From the NCBI RefSeq assembly GCF_964355755.1, contig NC_092671.1, positions 25,170,070-25,234,069 of the forward strand: a stretch of 64,000 nt of DNA, read 5' to 3'. Below are positions 46,686 to 57,817 of this stretch, one piece after another. This DNA comes from Antedon mediterranea (taxonomy: Eukaryota; Echinodermata; Crinoidea; Comatulida; Antedonidae). Within the stretch, counting starts at the first letter, position 1; each line of letters starts with the position of its first letter. The translations under genes and the position numbers were made by a program. The notes below the pieces were generated by a model. The model saw only the letters and a program-made list of their open reading frames with translations, had not been told where the DNA came from and made no database searches.

Positions 46686-49497
46686 ATGGATAGTTCTAAT
46701 GCCAACGTAGAATATACACGTTCGTCATCTGTCACTGTTACTAGACTACTTGACGATCTTGTAAGATTAGCAGTAGAAAATCTGCACAATACTAAGAAGA
46801 GTAGGCCTATTAACGACAGCGAAGTATTTACAACTGTCGTCAAACCAATTGACATCAATAATCATATGCCAAAAGCTAATGCTGGGACATCTGGATACAC
46901 AACGTATGTGCTTAATAGAAGATTCACATTTGAAGAATATTTGTCTACTTTGGTAAAGTCAATTGAGACAACGGATGGAATTGATTGGCCTAAAAAAGAA
47001 GATGGTGAACCAGATGCAACAGGTAATTTAAAATTGGTAGACCATGCAGTAACTTTGAACGTCATGTTGTTTGCTTTATTATTACTATTTATATTATTTT
47101 TTTGAAAGCTAAAGAAATAAATGTTATTTTGCATTTGGATTTTATTGAATTCAATTCAATCAATTCAACTTTATTTCAGACAAACTGTCCATATGAAACA
47201 CATAAAGTTTACAAAAACAACACATTATTATGGCTATACTGATACTAGTTAACACACGTAAAAGTATACATGAGATTAAATATACAAAAGTTCTGTCCAT
47301 TTCTGTGAATATTTTTTGCCATTTATTCATTTACTTGATTCATCAGGTTTAAAGAACATCATCGACGGAAATGAAATAAGCCATTCAAAGACGACTGAAG
47401 CACAAGCTAAGAAACCCGTCGACATCACCGGTGATAGCAAAAGAAAGCATCTACAAACGACTGAACCAAAGACTAAGGAACCAGTCGACATCATCGATGA
47501 TAGCAAAAGAAACTATCTGAAAATGATTGAACCACAGACCAAAAGGTCCGTCGACATCATCGATGATAGCGAAATAAAGCCTCTACAAACGACTAAACCA
47601 AAGACTAAGAAACCAGTCGACATCACCGGTGATAACATAAGAAAGCATCTGAAAATGATTGAACCACAGACCAAAAGGTCCGTCGACATCATCGATGATA
47701 GCGAAAATAAGCATCTACAAATGACTGAACCAAAGACTAAGGAACCAGTCAACATCACCGGTGATAACAAAAGCAAGTATCTGAAAATGATTGAACCACA
47801 GACCAATAGGTCCGTCGACATAATCAATGATAACGAAAGAAAGCATATGGAAACCACTGAACCAAAGACTAAGGAATCAGTCGACAACATTGATGATAAT
47901 ATTCAACTACCTCAAAGTAATTCAAAGAGATTGTTAAAGGCGTAGGATATAATCACTAGAAAATGTTCAAATGTAATCATTTTTATAGGTCTACCGTTAT
48001 TTTTAAAAAAATGTTGTTTATTATTACACAGGATTCAAATTACTTCACTCATTCAGAAGAAAAATTAGGAGGATATTTAAGAACGATAACCGAGCATCCG
48101 AATATTTAGATGGTTATAATAAAATTGATGAAGAAAATTTGGAACCAATCTACAATCGTCATGATTCTAAGCCGCATTGCTTAGGCTCTGGTTCTTCTGG
48201 CGTAGTAAATCTCATGGTACTTACTGAAGGTGATCAGAAGATGTTAGTGGCAGTTAAGTCTTTCCCTTGTGAAGATTCATTATCAAGAAAAAAGAAAAGA
48301 AAAATTAATAAGAAGATAACTAGAGAACTGAAGGTAATTCTTATTACTATAATGTCTCCCGAACTTCTCCATTTACAATGGAAGTTTTACAGTACATGTC
48401 TCTGAATATTTATATAAATGAATAAAAGCACATTTAATTTTTGTCACAGTTTATGGACAGACTTCGTGAAATTCCAGAGTTTCCAGAAATCTATGGTGTC
48501 TGCAAGAATCAAAGTGGCTATCACATAATCATGGAATTTATTGGCAATAAAGAGATCAGACAGTCACAGACTATCCTTGATGAGTTTCATAAACAATACA
48601 ACAATGGATTTCCTTACACAAACAGAAGACGGGATATCATGTGGATGAACATTTTCCTTGACATCATCAGAGGCATTCGCAAAATGCACGAAGAGGGTAT
48701 TATTCACTGCGACATTGCTCCAAGAAATGTTCTTTTATACAAGAATAATTATAAAAGGTAATAATAATAATAATACCCATACATAACCTACATGATACTG
48801 TGTAAGTAAAGTTTAAACTGTAAATTTCAAAGATGTTGGTTAATGTTTACGACAAACAGCATTTAGCATCCACTTAAATATAATAACTGGATCAATTACA
48901 TAAACGTAACAAACCATATCCATGATGACTCTAAATAAAAAACACAACAATACAACAATATCAACATTTAAACGCATTAGAAGAAATTCTAAATTTGAAA
49001 CGATAAAGGAGAGGACGTTGATGAGAATGAGAAAAATTCTAACTCGGAACCTTCTGCTTGATATTTAGATTGGAATTGGAAGTCTTTCATGGTATACAAT
49101 ATAATTATGTTTTTACAGGACTGCTGCGAAAGTTATTGACTTAGGACTTGCTTGTGATAAGGAACATCCTCGCTGGCTTTCACTTGGCCGATTCCGACGA
49201 AAGTCAACAACAGACCAAATAATGGATCTAAACAGCTTTGTTGCGCCCGAGTTTGCCAATGGCACCTGCTGGAGTAGAGGTGGACATTTTTCAACAGCCA
49301 CGGACGTATGGTCATTCGGAAACATGCTGGATGCAACAACGCCACTCATCACTGTACGCACCAAGGCAAAACTACAAAAGTTAATTGAAGGATGCACAGT
49401 AGAAGATCCTACCTTAAGAATAACAACGGAACAAATCCAATCGAAATTGGAATCATTAATTCTGAAGATACAGATGGAATATCTTAGATGCATGTAA
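46686..49497 (+). CDS. Protein-kinase-like protein with N-terminal 22-residue repeats
   Basis: Five exons: 46,686-47,022; 47,347-47,916; 48,032-48,333; 48,450-48,757; 49,119-49,497. All have GT-AG borders and matching phases (1, 1, 0, 2), giving 631 residues. Residues 1-112 are unknown (VTRLLDDLVRLAVENLHN). Residues 113-302 hold about 8 charged repeats alternating EPKTKEPVDIIDDSK and ITGDNK forms. The kinase domain starts near 350: Gly loop GSGSSGVV (354-361), VAVK Lys378, a possible alpha-C Glu401, catalytic loop HCDIAPRN (489-496) with Asp491 and Asn496, DLG instead of DFG (513-515), APE (548-550) and DVWSFG (568-573). Cys replaces the HRD Arg and the segment after APE is short, so substrate specificity and even activity are uncertain. 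It is antisense to and within the ankyrin gene when the distal first exon is used. The exon 2 donor (CAAA|GTAATT) is chosen by phase; reading on meets TAG at 47,943. Confidence 0.82.
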
Positions 49498-50199
49498 TCT
49501 ACATCATCGTTGTTACATTGTTAATACCTTATCATGTTTACCTTTAATCTTGTTATGTGGATCTCTTAGTAGTTACAATAAATTCAATTATATTTTTTAT
49601 ATTGTTTGTAAAGTAAATAATGTAGGCCTATTTGTGACAGCTAAAATACTAATATCCGGAATGGTGTCAAATAATCGTCAAGGTATTCGTTCAGAAACAA
49701 AAATACACTTTCTCAACTCCTAACGTTCAAAATGCAAGATTTTTTATATGATTCACTGATAAATCAAAGTTAGCTTTTGGCGCGAGTCGTAATCCTATTT
49801 AGACACAAATATGACAATACAACTCGACATTTAAAAAAAACAAAGATTCGTGAATTAGATTTATGTATATTGACAGGAAGATTTATCTTACATACACAGA
49901 CACAATATTTGATCAATTGAAATTATAAAAAAACTGTAAATCTCTGCAGAAAGAACATAAGTAATTAATTAGGCTATCAAAAATCTAACATCAAAACTTG
50001 TTTATTTTAAAATAATATTCACTTCCGCAACCATGACATTTCAAAAATTGATTTGGTTGCAGGCTTATTTGCGACTAGAAATCATCAAGTGTGGTATTAA
50101 AGCTGTTCTTCTTAAAGCTGAATGTAAACATGCACATTACAATACTATTTATAGAATTATTACTTCATTGAATGTGTTTAAAAACAATGCAAGACTTAC

Positions 50200-50352
50200 A
50201 TTATCTTTTTGTAACACATCCGCATCATCATTTAGAAGTTGTTTAAATCTTCCAACATCAGCGACTTTGGCGGAATAAAGAAGTTCAGAAATAGTATCTG
50301 TATCGTCCTGTTCACTTCTCATTGTATGTATTTCACAGCCCAAATTTGACAT
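50200..50352 (-). CDS. Alternative or orphan first exon of the ankyrin gene
   Basis: A 153-base exon (51 codons) starting MSNLGCEIHTMRSEQDDTDT, ending LNDDADVLQKDN with donor GTAAGT, is homologous to the first exon at 43,983-44,135. An in-frame TAA directly precedes the ATG. The donor is intact and no other exon 2 exists in the window, so it could splice to 38,369, skipping the nearer first exon, or be unused. Four residues differ from the proximal exon. Confidence 0.65.
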
Positions 50353-50861
50353 TTAACATGTATTTCGATCAGACGACAAATAAGCAGACTGTAACGTTAC
50401 GGTACTCATAGTGTGGACATGACTTTGACCCCCGAAGCAATATACACTGATATTTGTTTGATCTTACCTCATCGAAAATATTAAAACATGTGTTCTATTG
50501 ACAAAGTTTGATACAAATAATTGTAAATGACCCTTCAGTCGACCTCGTTAGTGTAGTCATCTGACGTGCTATTTACATTATAGGCCTACACTATACTGCA
50601 GAAAAGTTGAAATTGTTTGTCGTTCAATTTCAACTTACTCGACTTTGTTGTATTCCATTCCACTGAGTTATAATACACATTGTAATACAGTGCTACGGTA
50701 CATAAAAGCAAACTATTAATATTTAAGGTTGACATTTTTAAAATGAGAAGAAGTAATATAATGCGTACATTTTATTATCTTAGAAATGATTTATTGCAAT
50801 TTACAACGGAAGGATATAGACATACTGAATACTGAAAAGCTTTATTTGTCCATTATCATAA

Positions 50862-50884
50862 ATAATAATAATAATAATAATTAT
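50862..50884. repeat. (ATA/AAT)n microsatellite
   Basis: Short trinucleotide run of seven to eight repeats. Confidence 0.9.
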
Positions 50885-51079
50885 AAAAATAGAATTTCTT
50901 CTTAAAGATTGGCAAATATATATATTGGTACAATTAAAAACATATATAAAATATAAAGAAACAAAATAGAATACAAACATATTAATGCACAAAAACATAA
51001 GTTAAAAAATTAGATACAATTTGGAAGTTAAAAGCTAAAATACGATAAAATCAAACGTTTAATTTACATAGGCCTATTC

Positions 51080-51500
51080 TTAATTAAAATACAGTATTGT
51101 ATCGATGGTGGTGTTGTGAGTTAATAATACGGATGGCATTTGCATTAAATGCATATCTTGTTCTGTTTGTCTTAGTAGAACTTGTATTTTACCATTGCGT
51201 TTGATTGTGAAGTATTTGTTAAGGGTGTGATCAGTATCCTTAATTATTGTATTAGCTGACTTCACTATCCAATCAATGTATATGTCATCTAATTGTATCA
51301 ACTGATCTTTAACGATGTATTCAGCTTTCCTTGTAATGCGATTCAGTTTCTTTTTATCGTTTTTATTAATATTTTCATAATTGCAAATCACACAGAAAGT
51401 CATAATACTTTGGATCATGGTGGTATAAAATAATTGTACAGAGAGTTATCAATATAACAGAGTGATTTCATTTATGAAGTATGAGCAATCTGCATTTTAA
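51080..51500 (-). mobile_element. LINE 3'-terminal fragment
   Basis: The minus-strand frame (51,418 to 51,080) reads TTMIQSIMTFCVICNYENIN then KKKLNRITRKAEYIV and, after a spacer, HTLNKYFTIKRNGK, ending near an Asn-rich stop. This is the RT-to-C-terminus layout of CR1/L2-like elements (thumb region, then HPL...RYR...TNR). The upstream part to about 51,500 contains frameshifted relics. No RT catalytic motif remains. Confidence 0.7.
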
Positions 51501-51555
51501 AACTATCCTATCTAAATTGTTTTTGCCACAACAGTTTGTGATCCATGACAAATCC

Positions 51556-51876
51556 TTTGTTTGTTTGTTTGTTTTATCTTTATACTGGGTGACCTCTTCA
51601 GTCAAAGACTGATCTTCGAGAGGGCCCAGTTGGTGATCAGTGGCTGTGATGTACTAGTACACCGGGGTAACCCCCTACTCGTCTCGAAAGATGTACTAGG
51701 TTCTTTAAAGTGCACACGAACAAGTTGTGTACACTGGGCCTACGGTTTATAGTCCTTATCCGAGAAGACTCGTTCTACCACCAGAACCATGGAGTGAGTG
51801 AGCCTCGAACCCCTGCCGATGTTATGGCTACGTGATTACGGTTCCACTGTCTTAACCGCTCGGCCACTCACTCACT
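51556..51876 (-). mobile_element. tRNA-Ser/Leu-like SINE
   Basis: Minus-strand head GTGGCCGAGCGGTTAAGAC (A box) and GGGTTCGAGGCTC (B box), a body of about 200 bases containing GTACACCGGGGTAACCCCC on the plus strand, and a 3' end of GTATAAAGATAAAACAAAC with an AAAC-type tail. A 5-bp ATCCT direct repeat flanks it (near 51,546 and 51,877). Confidence 0.72.
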
Positions 51877-52735
51877 GATCCTAAATATTTATATTCTTCT
51901 ACTCTATCTACTTCATTACCAAAGCCTTTTATGTTAACACTGAGGATACCGTGTCCAGTCATTTAAAGTATTGTTGGACAGACAGCATGGAAACGAAACG
52001 ATTTCCATCACAATAAGCTTGTAGACTTATCTCCAACTTTTCATACGGAAATAATGTGTTGTCTTACTTGATGACGGGACAGACAGACAAAATATTGAAA
52101 TTTACATTATTACCATTCTATGATGTGTAGGTAAATAAAATAATACTCTTCCAATTTGGAAGAGGAGTTTAAATAATAAGGAAATTATTTGGATTTAGAC
52201 CACATTCTACGACTCGTGTCTTACCGTTTCTGGAAGCTGATTAGAAAACAAAACACGTTTGCACGGCGACAGCATTTTGTTTAAAAATAATTAACAATGA
52301 AGTTTGTTTGTTTATTTGAAATGATAATGTGTACATACACATTAATTATTTTAATATCTACTGTCAGCAGCCAGACATTACTTTTTGTCCAGAATAGGCT
52401 CAAGCAAGAATAGGTTCACATGTTGTCTTCACAAGCTCTGTAAATTATGGTTCTTATACATTGTTTTGGAGAATGGAAACTCGGGAACTTACCTGAGGCG
52501 ATGAGTTGTTTCCATTCACTTGTATCTCCCAAAAAAAACTTCTTATAGTTCGGTTTAACGATTTATAACGTACAGATTTCTGATGCTGGATTATATGAGT
52601 ATGGTTATTACAACTCTTTTAACCCAACCCCTGCTATCGCTGTTCTAAATGTATATCAGCCACCATCTATAAACTCTCGTCGGTGTTTTTTAACTAACAA
52701 CCAAAAGAGCGTTTCTAGTGACACACCGTTATGCC

Positions 52736-52777
52736 TTAACTGCAAATCATGGAAGTACATCCATGATTTGCAGTTAA
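52736..52777. repeat. Perfect 18-bp inverted repeat (hairpin)
   Basis: Arms TTAACTGCAAATCATGGA and TCCATGATTTGCAGTTAA are separated by six bases (AGTACA). It lies between the Ig relics, so it may be part of a small palindromic insertion rather than a host regulatory site. Confidence 0.9.
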
Positions 52778-53255
52778 CGTATAATTGTGTAATCTGACGT
52801 CATTTTTGCTGCGTACAGTATAGTATTGTACGTGATGAATTTGATTCAAAACTGGTAAAACCTGATACAATTGCAATTGAAAGAATGACACTGAATTTAC
52901 ATGCTATCTTGACAGTGAAGCTTTAGATGTTACAAGAAATTGTACAATCATACTTAATGTATTATTATCTGATGTGGCAATTAAACCTAAATTACTATCA
53001 GTACAAGAGCCAACTAATGTTCATTTCCAGTGTTCTGCAAGAAACTTTAAAACAAATAGTATCAAGTATGAATGGCAGGTTTCGCCATATGTTCCTGGAG
53101 ACATCTTTTCTTCTACGACGTCAGTTTTGAAAATCACAAATCTGAATTTTGATAATACTTTACTCGAAAATCAACTTTTTAATATTTCATGTTTTGTAAG
53201 AGAAGATGGAATGGTTTGGAATGCATCCACTACTTTGAATATAAAACGACAGGTC

Positions 53256-54556
53256 CAGGGCATCATTTATAAGGAGCGCCTGCGCGACCGCGCTCCTCCG
53301 CGCTCCTCAACAGGCTTCGAGGAGAGCAATTTATCGCGCTCCTTAATTTTCAAAATAGAGCCTAGCTTTTGACAGTGTTGATTTTTCTGTCAAGAGGCCT
53401 AAAAACACGTGGATTTTTAAAACTTAAAACCAATCTAGGCCTAGGCTAATAATATATAAGCTAAGTTATAAAGCTACAAGCCTAATGGCAGTCCCTTGTT
53501 TTTAAGGATCGCGAGCGCGATCGCCATCAACAACCTTCGAAAAGGAGAGCAATTCATCACGCTCCATCTCACAGTCAGGTACCAACAAAGGGGATTCCCC
53601 TGCCTGCGCGCATTCAAGGGCGAGTTTACTTCATCGCCTCATAGTGCAACCAGTACGGTGTCATAGAAACACCTCCTTTACAGGAAGATCATGTCCCAAC
53701 CAATAATTTTTCCCTTTATGTTTTTATGGAACAAGTTAATAAAATATATTTAATTTTAAAAGGAAACATTAATATAGGAGGCCGAAATATAATGTTTATT
53801 ATTTAAAAAAGCTTAGCTGCTGGTTGCTTTAATTATGTCATTTTGAAGATGGATTATTTCTTCGAAAGTTCTAACCAATTTTGGTCACTCAAATCCTCCT
53901 CAAAACACGTGCTGACGTGTGACGTCAGCATCTTCTAGAAGCTCTCTCAGCCCTCCCCTATTGTGCGTGCGCCCATGTGTGACACATGTAAACACGATCA
54001 AATATCTTTCTTAATTATTTTAAAATGACACTTTGTAACTTATTATCAATATTTTAATGGCTGTTGCATGTTAGAATTGTATAATTTATGAATTGCAGGT
54101 AAATACTTTTCAGGTTTTCTGTCTGATTTCTAGGCCAACAAGCTAGGCTAAAGGCATATAGTTGGCCAGGACAGGATTCTCCAGGCTCCTGAAACCCAAT
54201 CTACCCAGGCAGGCCATAAAAAAAAAATTGGCTTGAGTTTTTTTACTGTAGAATAATACGATCCCCACGGAAAATATTGTGTGTAAAGGTGGGTGTGGGG
54301 GATTTTAGGGGAGAGGTACAGTATACATTTGTTGTGCCCGGGGGGGGGGGGGGGTTATCCCCTGTCGGGCAAAAAAATGTGTACACAAAATTAATAAGGG
54401 CCAGCCATTTTTAATAAGGGCGACCATCCTTCAATTTCAACATAAATATTTGAGGAGAGCGATTTAAAATTTTTGCAAGGAGAGCGAATTGCTCTCCTCG
54501 GTGATTTGAGGAGAGCGATTTGTTGCTCTCCTGGGTTTTGCATACGTGATGCCCTG
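53256..54556. mobile_element. hAT-like non-autonomous DNA transposon
   Basis: 1,301 bp with perfect 10-bp terminal inverted repeats CAGGGCATCA/TGATGCCCTG, flanked by the direct repeat CAGGTC (53,250-53,255 and 54,557-54,562). CAGGG termini are typical of hAT elements; the 6-bp repeat is shorter than the usual 8, so the superfamily is tentative. Inside are GAGGAGAGCGA/CGCTCTCC-rich ends, a poly-G run (about 54,342-54,355) and no transposase. It interrupts the Ig gene within a codon-aligned position. Confidence 0.87.
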
Positions 54557-54598
54557 CAGGTCCATATTATTCTACCAACGACACTACTCAACGATGAT

Positions 54599-55309
54599 GA
54601 AAACAAAAAGAAGCTTTAAACACTTGTATTCTCATTTCGTTAAAAAATATGCAACAGTGCCCGATAGAATCAAGTCCAGATGGGAAAAGGAACTTGATAA
54701 TACAAAATTGCAATGGGATATGATATTCACAACTTTGCATAAATGCACAATCAATACGAAACTTAAAAACTTTCAATATAAATTTATTCACCGTATCATT
54801 TATACTAACTCATTTCTACATAAGATATCAATTGTTGAATCACCAATTTGTGAATTTTGTTTAGAAAAAGAACAAACTTTAATACACATGTTCGTGGAAT
54901 GCAAAATAATTGATGTCATGTGGAGGAAAATATAAGTTATTATTGAACAGTTTAAAAGAAAAGTGACTTTAGATAAAGAAAGGATATGTTTTGGTATTGA
55001 AAATCATAGAAATAATTATGCAATTAATAACTTAATACTGATTGTAAAATTATATATTTATAACTGCAAAGTTAACGAACAAAAACCTCACATAAATCAC
55101 TTTAAATCGGTATATGAGAGGTATAAAGAAATTGAAAAGTACATTGTTTTTAAAAATAGCTAGACTGTTGGTGTGATATGTTTTGTAACTTGAAAAGGTT
55201 ACTTTATTATTATTTTGTATTACTTTGTAATGTAACCAAGTTAAGTAATGTATACTGTTTTATGAAATATAGAAAATAAAATAATAATAAAAAAAAGAAG
55301 AAAAAAAAA
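54599..55309 (+). mobile_element. 5'-truncated LINE with 19-bp target duplication
   Basis: Flanked by the direct repeat GACACTACTCAACGATGAT (54,580-54,598 and 55,310-55,328) and ending in an A-rich tail. The encoded fragment contains FQYKFIHRIIYTNSFLHK, then CEFCLEKEQTLIHMFVEC and MWRKI, the same zinc-binding C-terminal domain as at 31,061 but from another subfamily. A stop interrupts it at about 54,933, and a second open piece runs to 55,163. About 711 bases of a much longer element remain. Confidence 0.92.
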
Positions 55310-55799
55310 GACACTACTCAACGATGATCAGGACCTTAACAGTAGTATTGATAGGCCTACAACTAAATAATCTAACCCAATAATAGTTGGAGTCGTTATA
55401 GGAACGGTAGTTGTTGCTATAGATGTGGTATTGTTGATAGTTATTGCTCTTAATCGCCAAAAAGTACGCATATTCAGAAAGAAATCTGTAAACTCAGAAA
55501 CAGAGGTTAATGAAACACAATTGTATGCTGTTAGAAAAAGGAATAGAATGACAAGCAACGTAGATGGAGTTGGAGATTTTTGTGATAATGCATCAGTATC
55601 CAACCAACAAGATTGTAACAAGTGTAATAATAATTGGAATACACAAGATAATGATGACGTTCTATACGAAAACAGACCTTTTAAAGACATGCGAAATGCA
55701 GAACTACAGTGTGATGAGCCAAATATGACAAAATCCACTTCACCTGAGATAATAGACAGAGAGGAAACAGTCACTTATGCTACCGTCTTGAAAAAATGA

Positions 55800-56540
55800 T
55801 AATAACATAAAAAAATGTATCTTATAGGGCATACGTATTTTAAAATAAATTAAAGTAACATGGAAAAGCTTAAAATCTATAACTTGAAAACAATTTAAAG
55901 AAGAAAAACACCGTTATTGCTTTTTTAACACGTTACTTATTTTGGCTGCCAATTAAATAATCTCTATAATTAGTAATAATTGCCGAAATTGTTTTTGGGA
56001 AATTAGAAATTGTGTTTACATGTATGTTGAGGGTATATACTACTTACTCAATACGATCTTAGAGAGTAACGCCCCTATATTATGCACAGTACTTTAGCTT
56101 AAGATGTACAGTATATTTTTGTTCTGAAAAATAAGTTGATTGTTTGGTTGCACGGTTTTAATTAATTGATAAGCTAAGACACAAGGAAAACTGAATCCAA
56201 TTATGTATAGTCCCCATCCTCAAAACAATTATGTTTAATTTTTAATACCCGATAGGCCCTGTTATATAATTAAATAGAGCATTTCAGAATACATTTTACG
56301 TTACACAAAATGTTTAGGCCTACAAATAAATAATTGATAATAAATCATTATTTCTTAAATTATTGAATAACTGATAAACTGATAAACTGATAAAAATACT
56401 TTTATTGCAACTTTTGGGTTGAATTATACAAAAATATATACTTAGACTTAAATGAAAAAATATATCAAATCCATCAACGATATAAATCAAAAAACACAAA
56501 AACATCGAACAACAGACAAAATGAAGTCAAGTCAGGGAAC
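55800..56540. other. AT-rich spacer
   Basis: No exon or RNA gene recognised. The right part (from about 56,330) may be the 3' UTR of the LINE that follows on the minus strand. Confidence 0.45.
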
Positions 56541-56571
56541 GAAGCGACTGTGCAGGGATATATAAGTATGC

Positions 56572-57534
56572 TTACCACTTGTGAAAGAGACCAAAGTTTA
56601 CAATAAAATTTTTTGATCGTTCCGTTTTTATTTTTGGAATGCAAAATTCTTTAACTTGTCTTAAATTGTATCTAGATTTAGGCGCTTTTGGAAGAAGGTG
56701 ATGAAGTCTATGGGAAGGGTTTTTAAGTTTCTGATAGTAATCCTTGCACAGTCTAGTTCGACGTTCACATAGCACAGGCACATTACATTGAGCCATTGCT
56801 TTGTTGTAACTGAGCTCTGGGAACGTGATTCTAAGCGCCCTTCGTTGGATACTTTCCAGTTGGTCAGACTGCAATTTAGTTAAGCACGTTCCCCAAACGG
56901 GGACGGCGTATTCTAGTACAGGTCTGATAACACAACAATAGAAATAGCATAAGGCTTGGGCGTCTAGACCGGACCGGCGCAATTGTTTAAGGAAATATAA
57001 CCGTGAGTTTGATTTAGCTATCAAAGAATCAATATGGGGTTGCCATGATAAATTGTCACATATAATAATTCCAAGGAGCTTAGTACGGCAAACCTGGTTA
57101 ACACTACATTTATTAATAATTAGAGGATTAAATATCGACTTGTTTTTCTTACAACTCACAATTAATTCACATGTTTTTTTAGCATTGAGGGTCATATGGT
57201 TAAGCCGAGTCCATGCAAGGGCCGAGTTAGCTATATTTTGCAAGTTACTATTGGACAGTTTAGACACCCTTTCGAAAACAGTAGTATCATCCATAAATTT
57301 AACACATGGTTTACCATTTAAAAGGTCATTGATAAAAATAATAAACATAATAGGGCCAATCCACGACCCCTGGGGTATGCCTCCTATTCTATTGAATAGA
57401 ATATCAATTAAAAAAACATCCTTTAATGAAAAAAGAACAATACTGTAATTAAACCAGTTGCGGCAAAAGTCGAGGAGTGTTGTTTTTTGTAAGAAATATT
57501 TCTTGCATGGAAAATAACAGCTAGAAGTGAGGCC
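56572..57534 (-). mobile_element. LINE reverse transcriptase fragment (CR1/Jockey-like)
   Basis: An open minus-strand frame from about 57,534 to the stop at 56,572 with RT motifs in order: LLDFCRNWFNYS, GGIPQGSWIGPIMFIIFIND, KFMDDTTVF (FxDD active site in place of YADD), LLGIIICDNLSWQPHID and CYFYCCVIRPVLEYAVPVWG, then the thumb and C-terminus. There are no internal stops over about 320 codons, so the copy is young, but it lacks the endonuclease and N-terminal RT and so is 5'-truncated. Confidence 0.88.
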
Positions 57535-57817
57535 TAATTAATAATAATTAATGGATTTACTTTTCTACCGTTGGTGGCTGAATTCATCTTCAGGAATTTG
57601 GAATTCGCCCTCTCTTGTGCAACAAAATAATGGCTGATTGCCTTAGCAAACATAAACAGTTTTTTACAATAATAATTAATAATTCTTTGGTTGGATAAGC
57701 CCAGTCAAAATAGTGTATTTGGCCCAGTTAATAAAATCTCAGGCGCAATCTCATACACGCTGGTTGTGAAAGCGGAATCAAATGTGTAAACGGTGAGTGT
57801 ATATTTTAACCACTTTA

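Larger units (their letters stand above)
46050..50640. repeat. Segmental duplication of kinase gene plus ankyrin first exon, copy 2
   Basis: Partner of about 39,375-44,460. The order is kinase upstream region, intact kinase gene, 3' flank, ankyrin first-exon copy. The stretch 49,500-50,199 is AT-rich with no exon seen except the AATAAA-type signal near 49,579. Confidence 0.85.
52297..55799 (+). pseudogene. Immunoglobulin-superfamily receptor with ITIM tail, disrupted
   Basis: Signal peptide at 52,297 (MKFVCLFEMIMCTYTLIILI, then STVSSQ). Relic Ig domain 1 follows (SYTLFWRMETRELT, then LTIYNVQISDAGLYEYGYYN, where the usual Cys after DxGxY is Tyr) with a frame change and a TGA near 52,496. Part of a further domain (TEFTCYLDSEALDVTRN) and a full Ig domain (VHFQCSARNF ... 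YEWQVS ... FNISCFVREDG) lie at about 52,870-53,250. After two insertions come a linker, TM segment IIVGVVIGTVVVAIDVVLLI and a tail ending EETVTYATVLKK at 55,799. VTYATV fits the ITIM consensus; DVLYENRP is a YxN motif. Other lesions are a TAA at 55,368-55,370 just before the TM segment and a frame change near 52,400. No introns are needed, so it may be a retrocopy or a single-exon gene. It is related in layout to ITIM-bearing inhibitory receptors, but no orthology is claimed. Confidence 0.75.

Noticed and set aside
50149-50352. Separate small gene at the distal ankyrin first exon
   Set aside because: The sequence ends in a canonical donor at the same codon as the proximal first exon, so it is a duplicated exon rather than a stand-alone gene.
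54342-54355. Poly-G runs (also near 62,818) as G-quadruplex regulators
   Set aside because: Single homopolymer runs, one inside a transposon and one in an intron. Probably length-unstable or sequencing-sensitive, with no further support.
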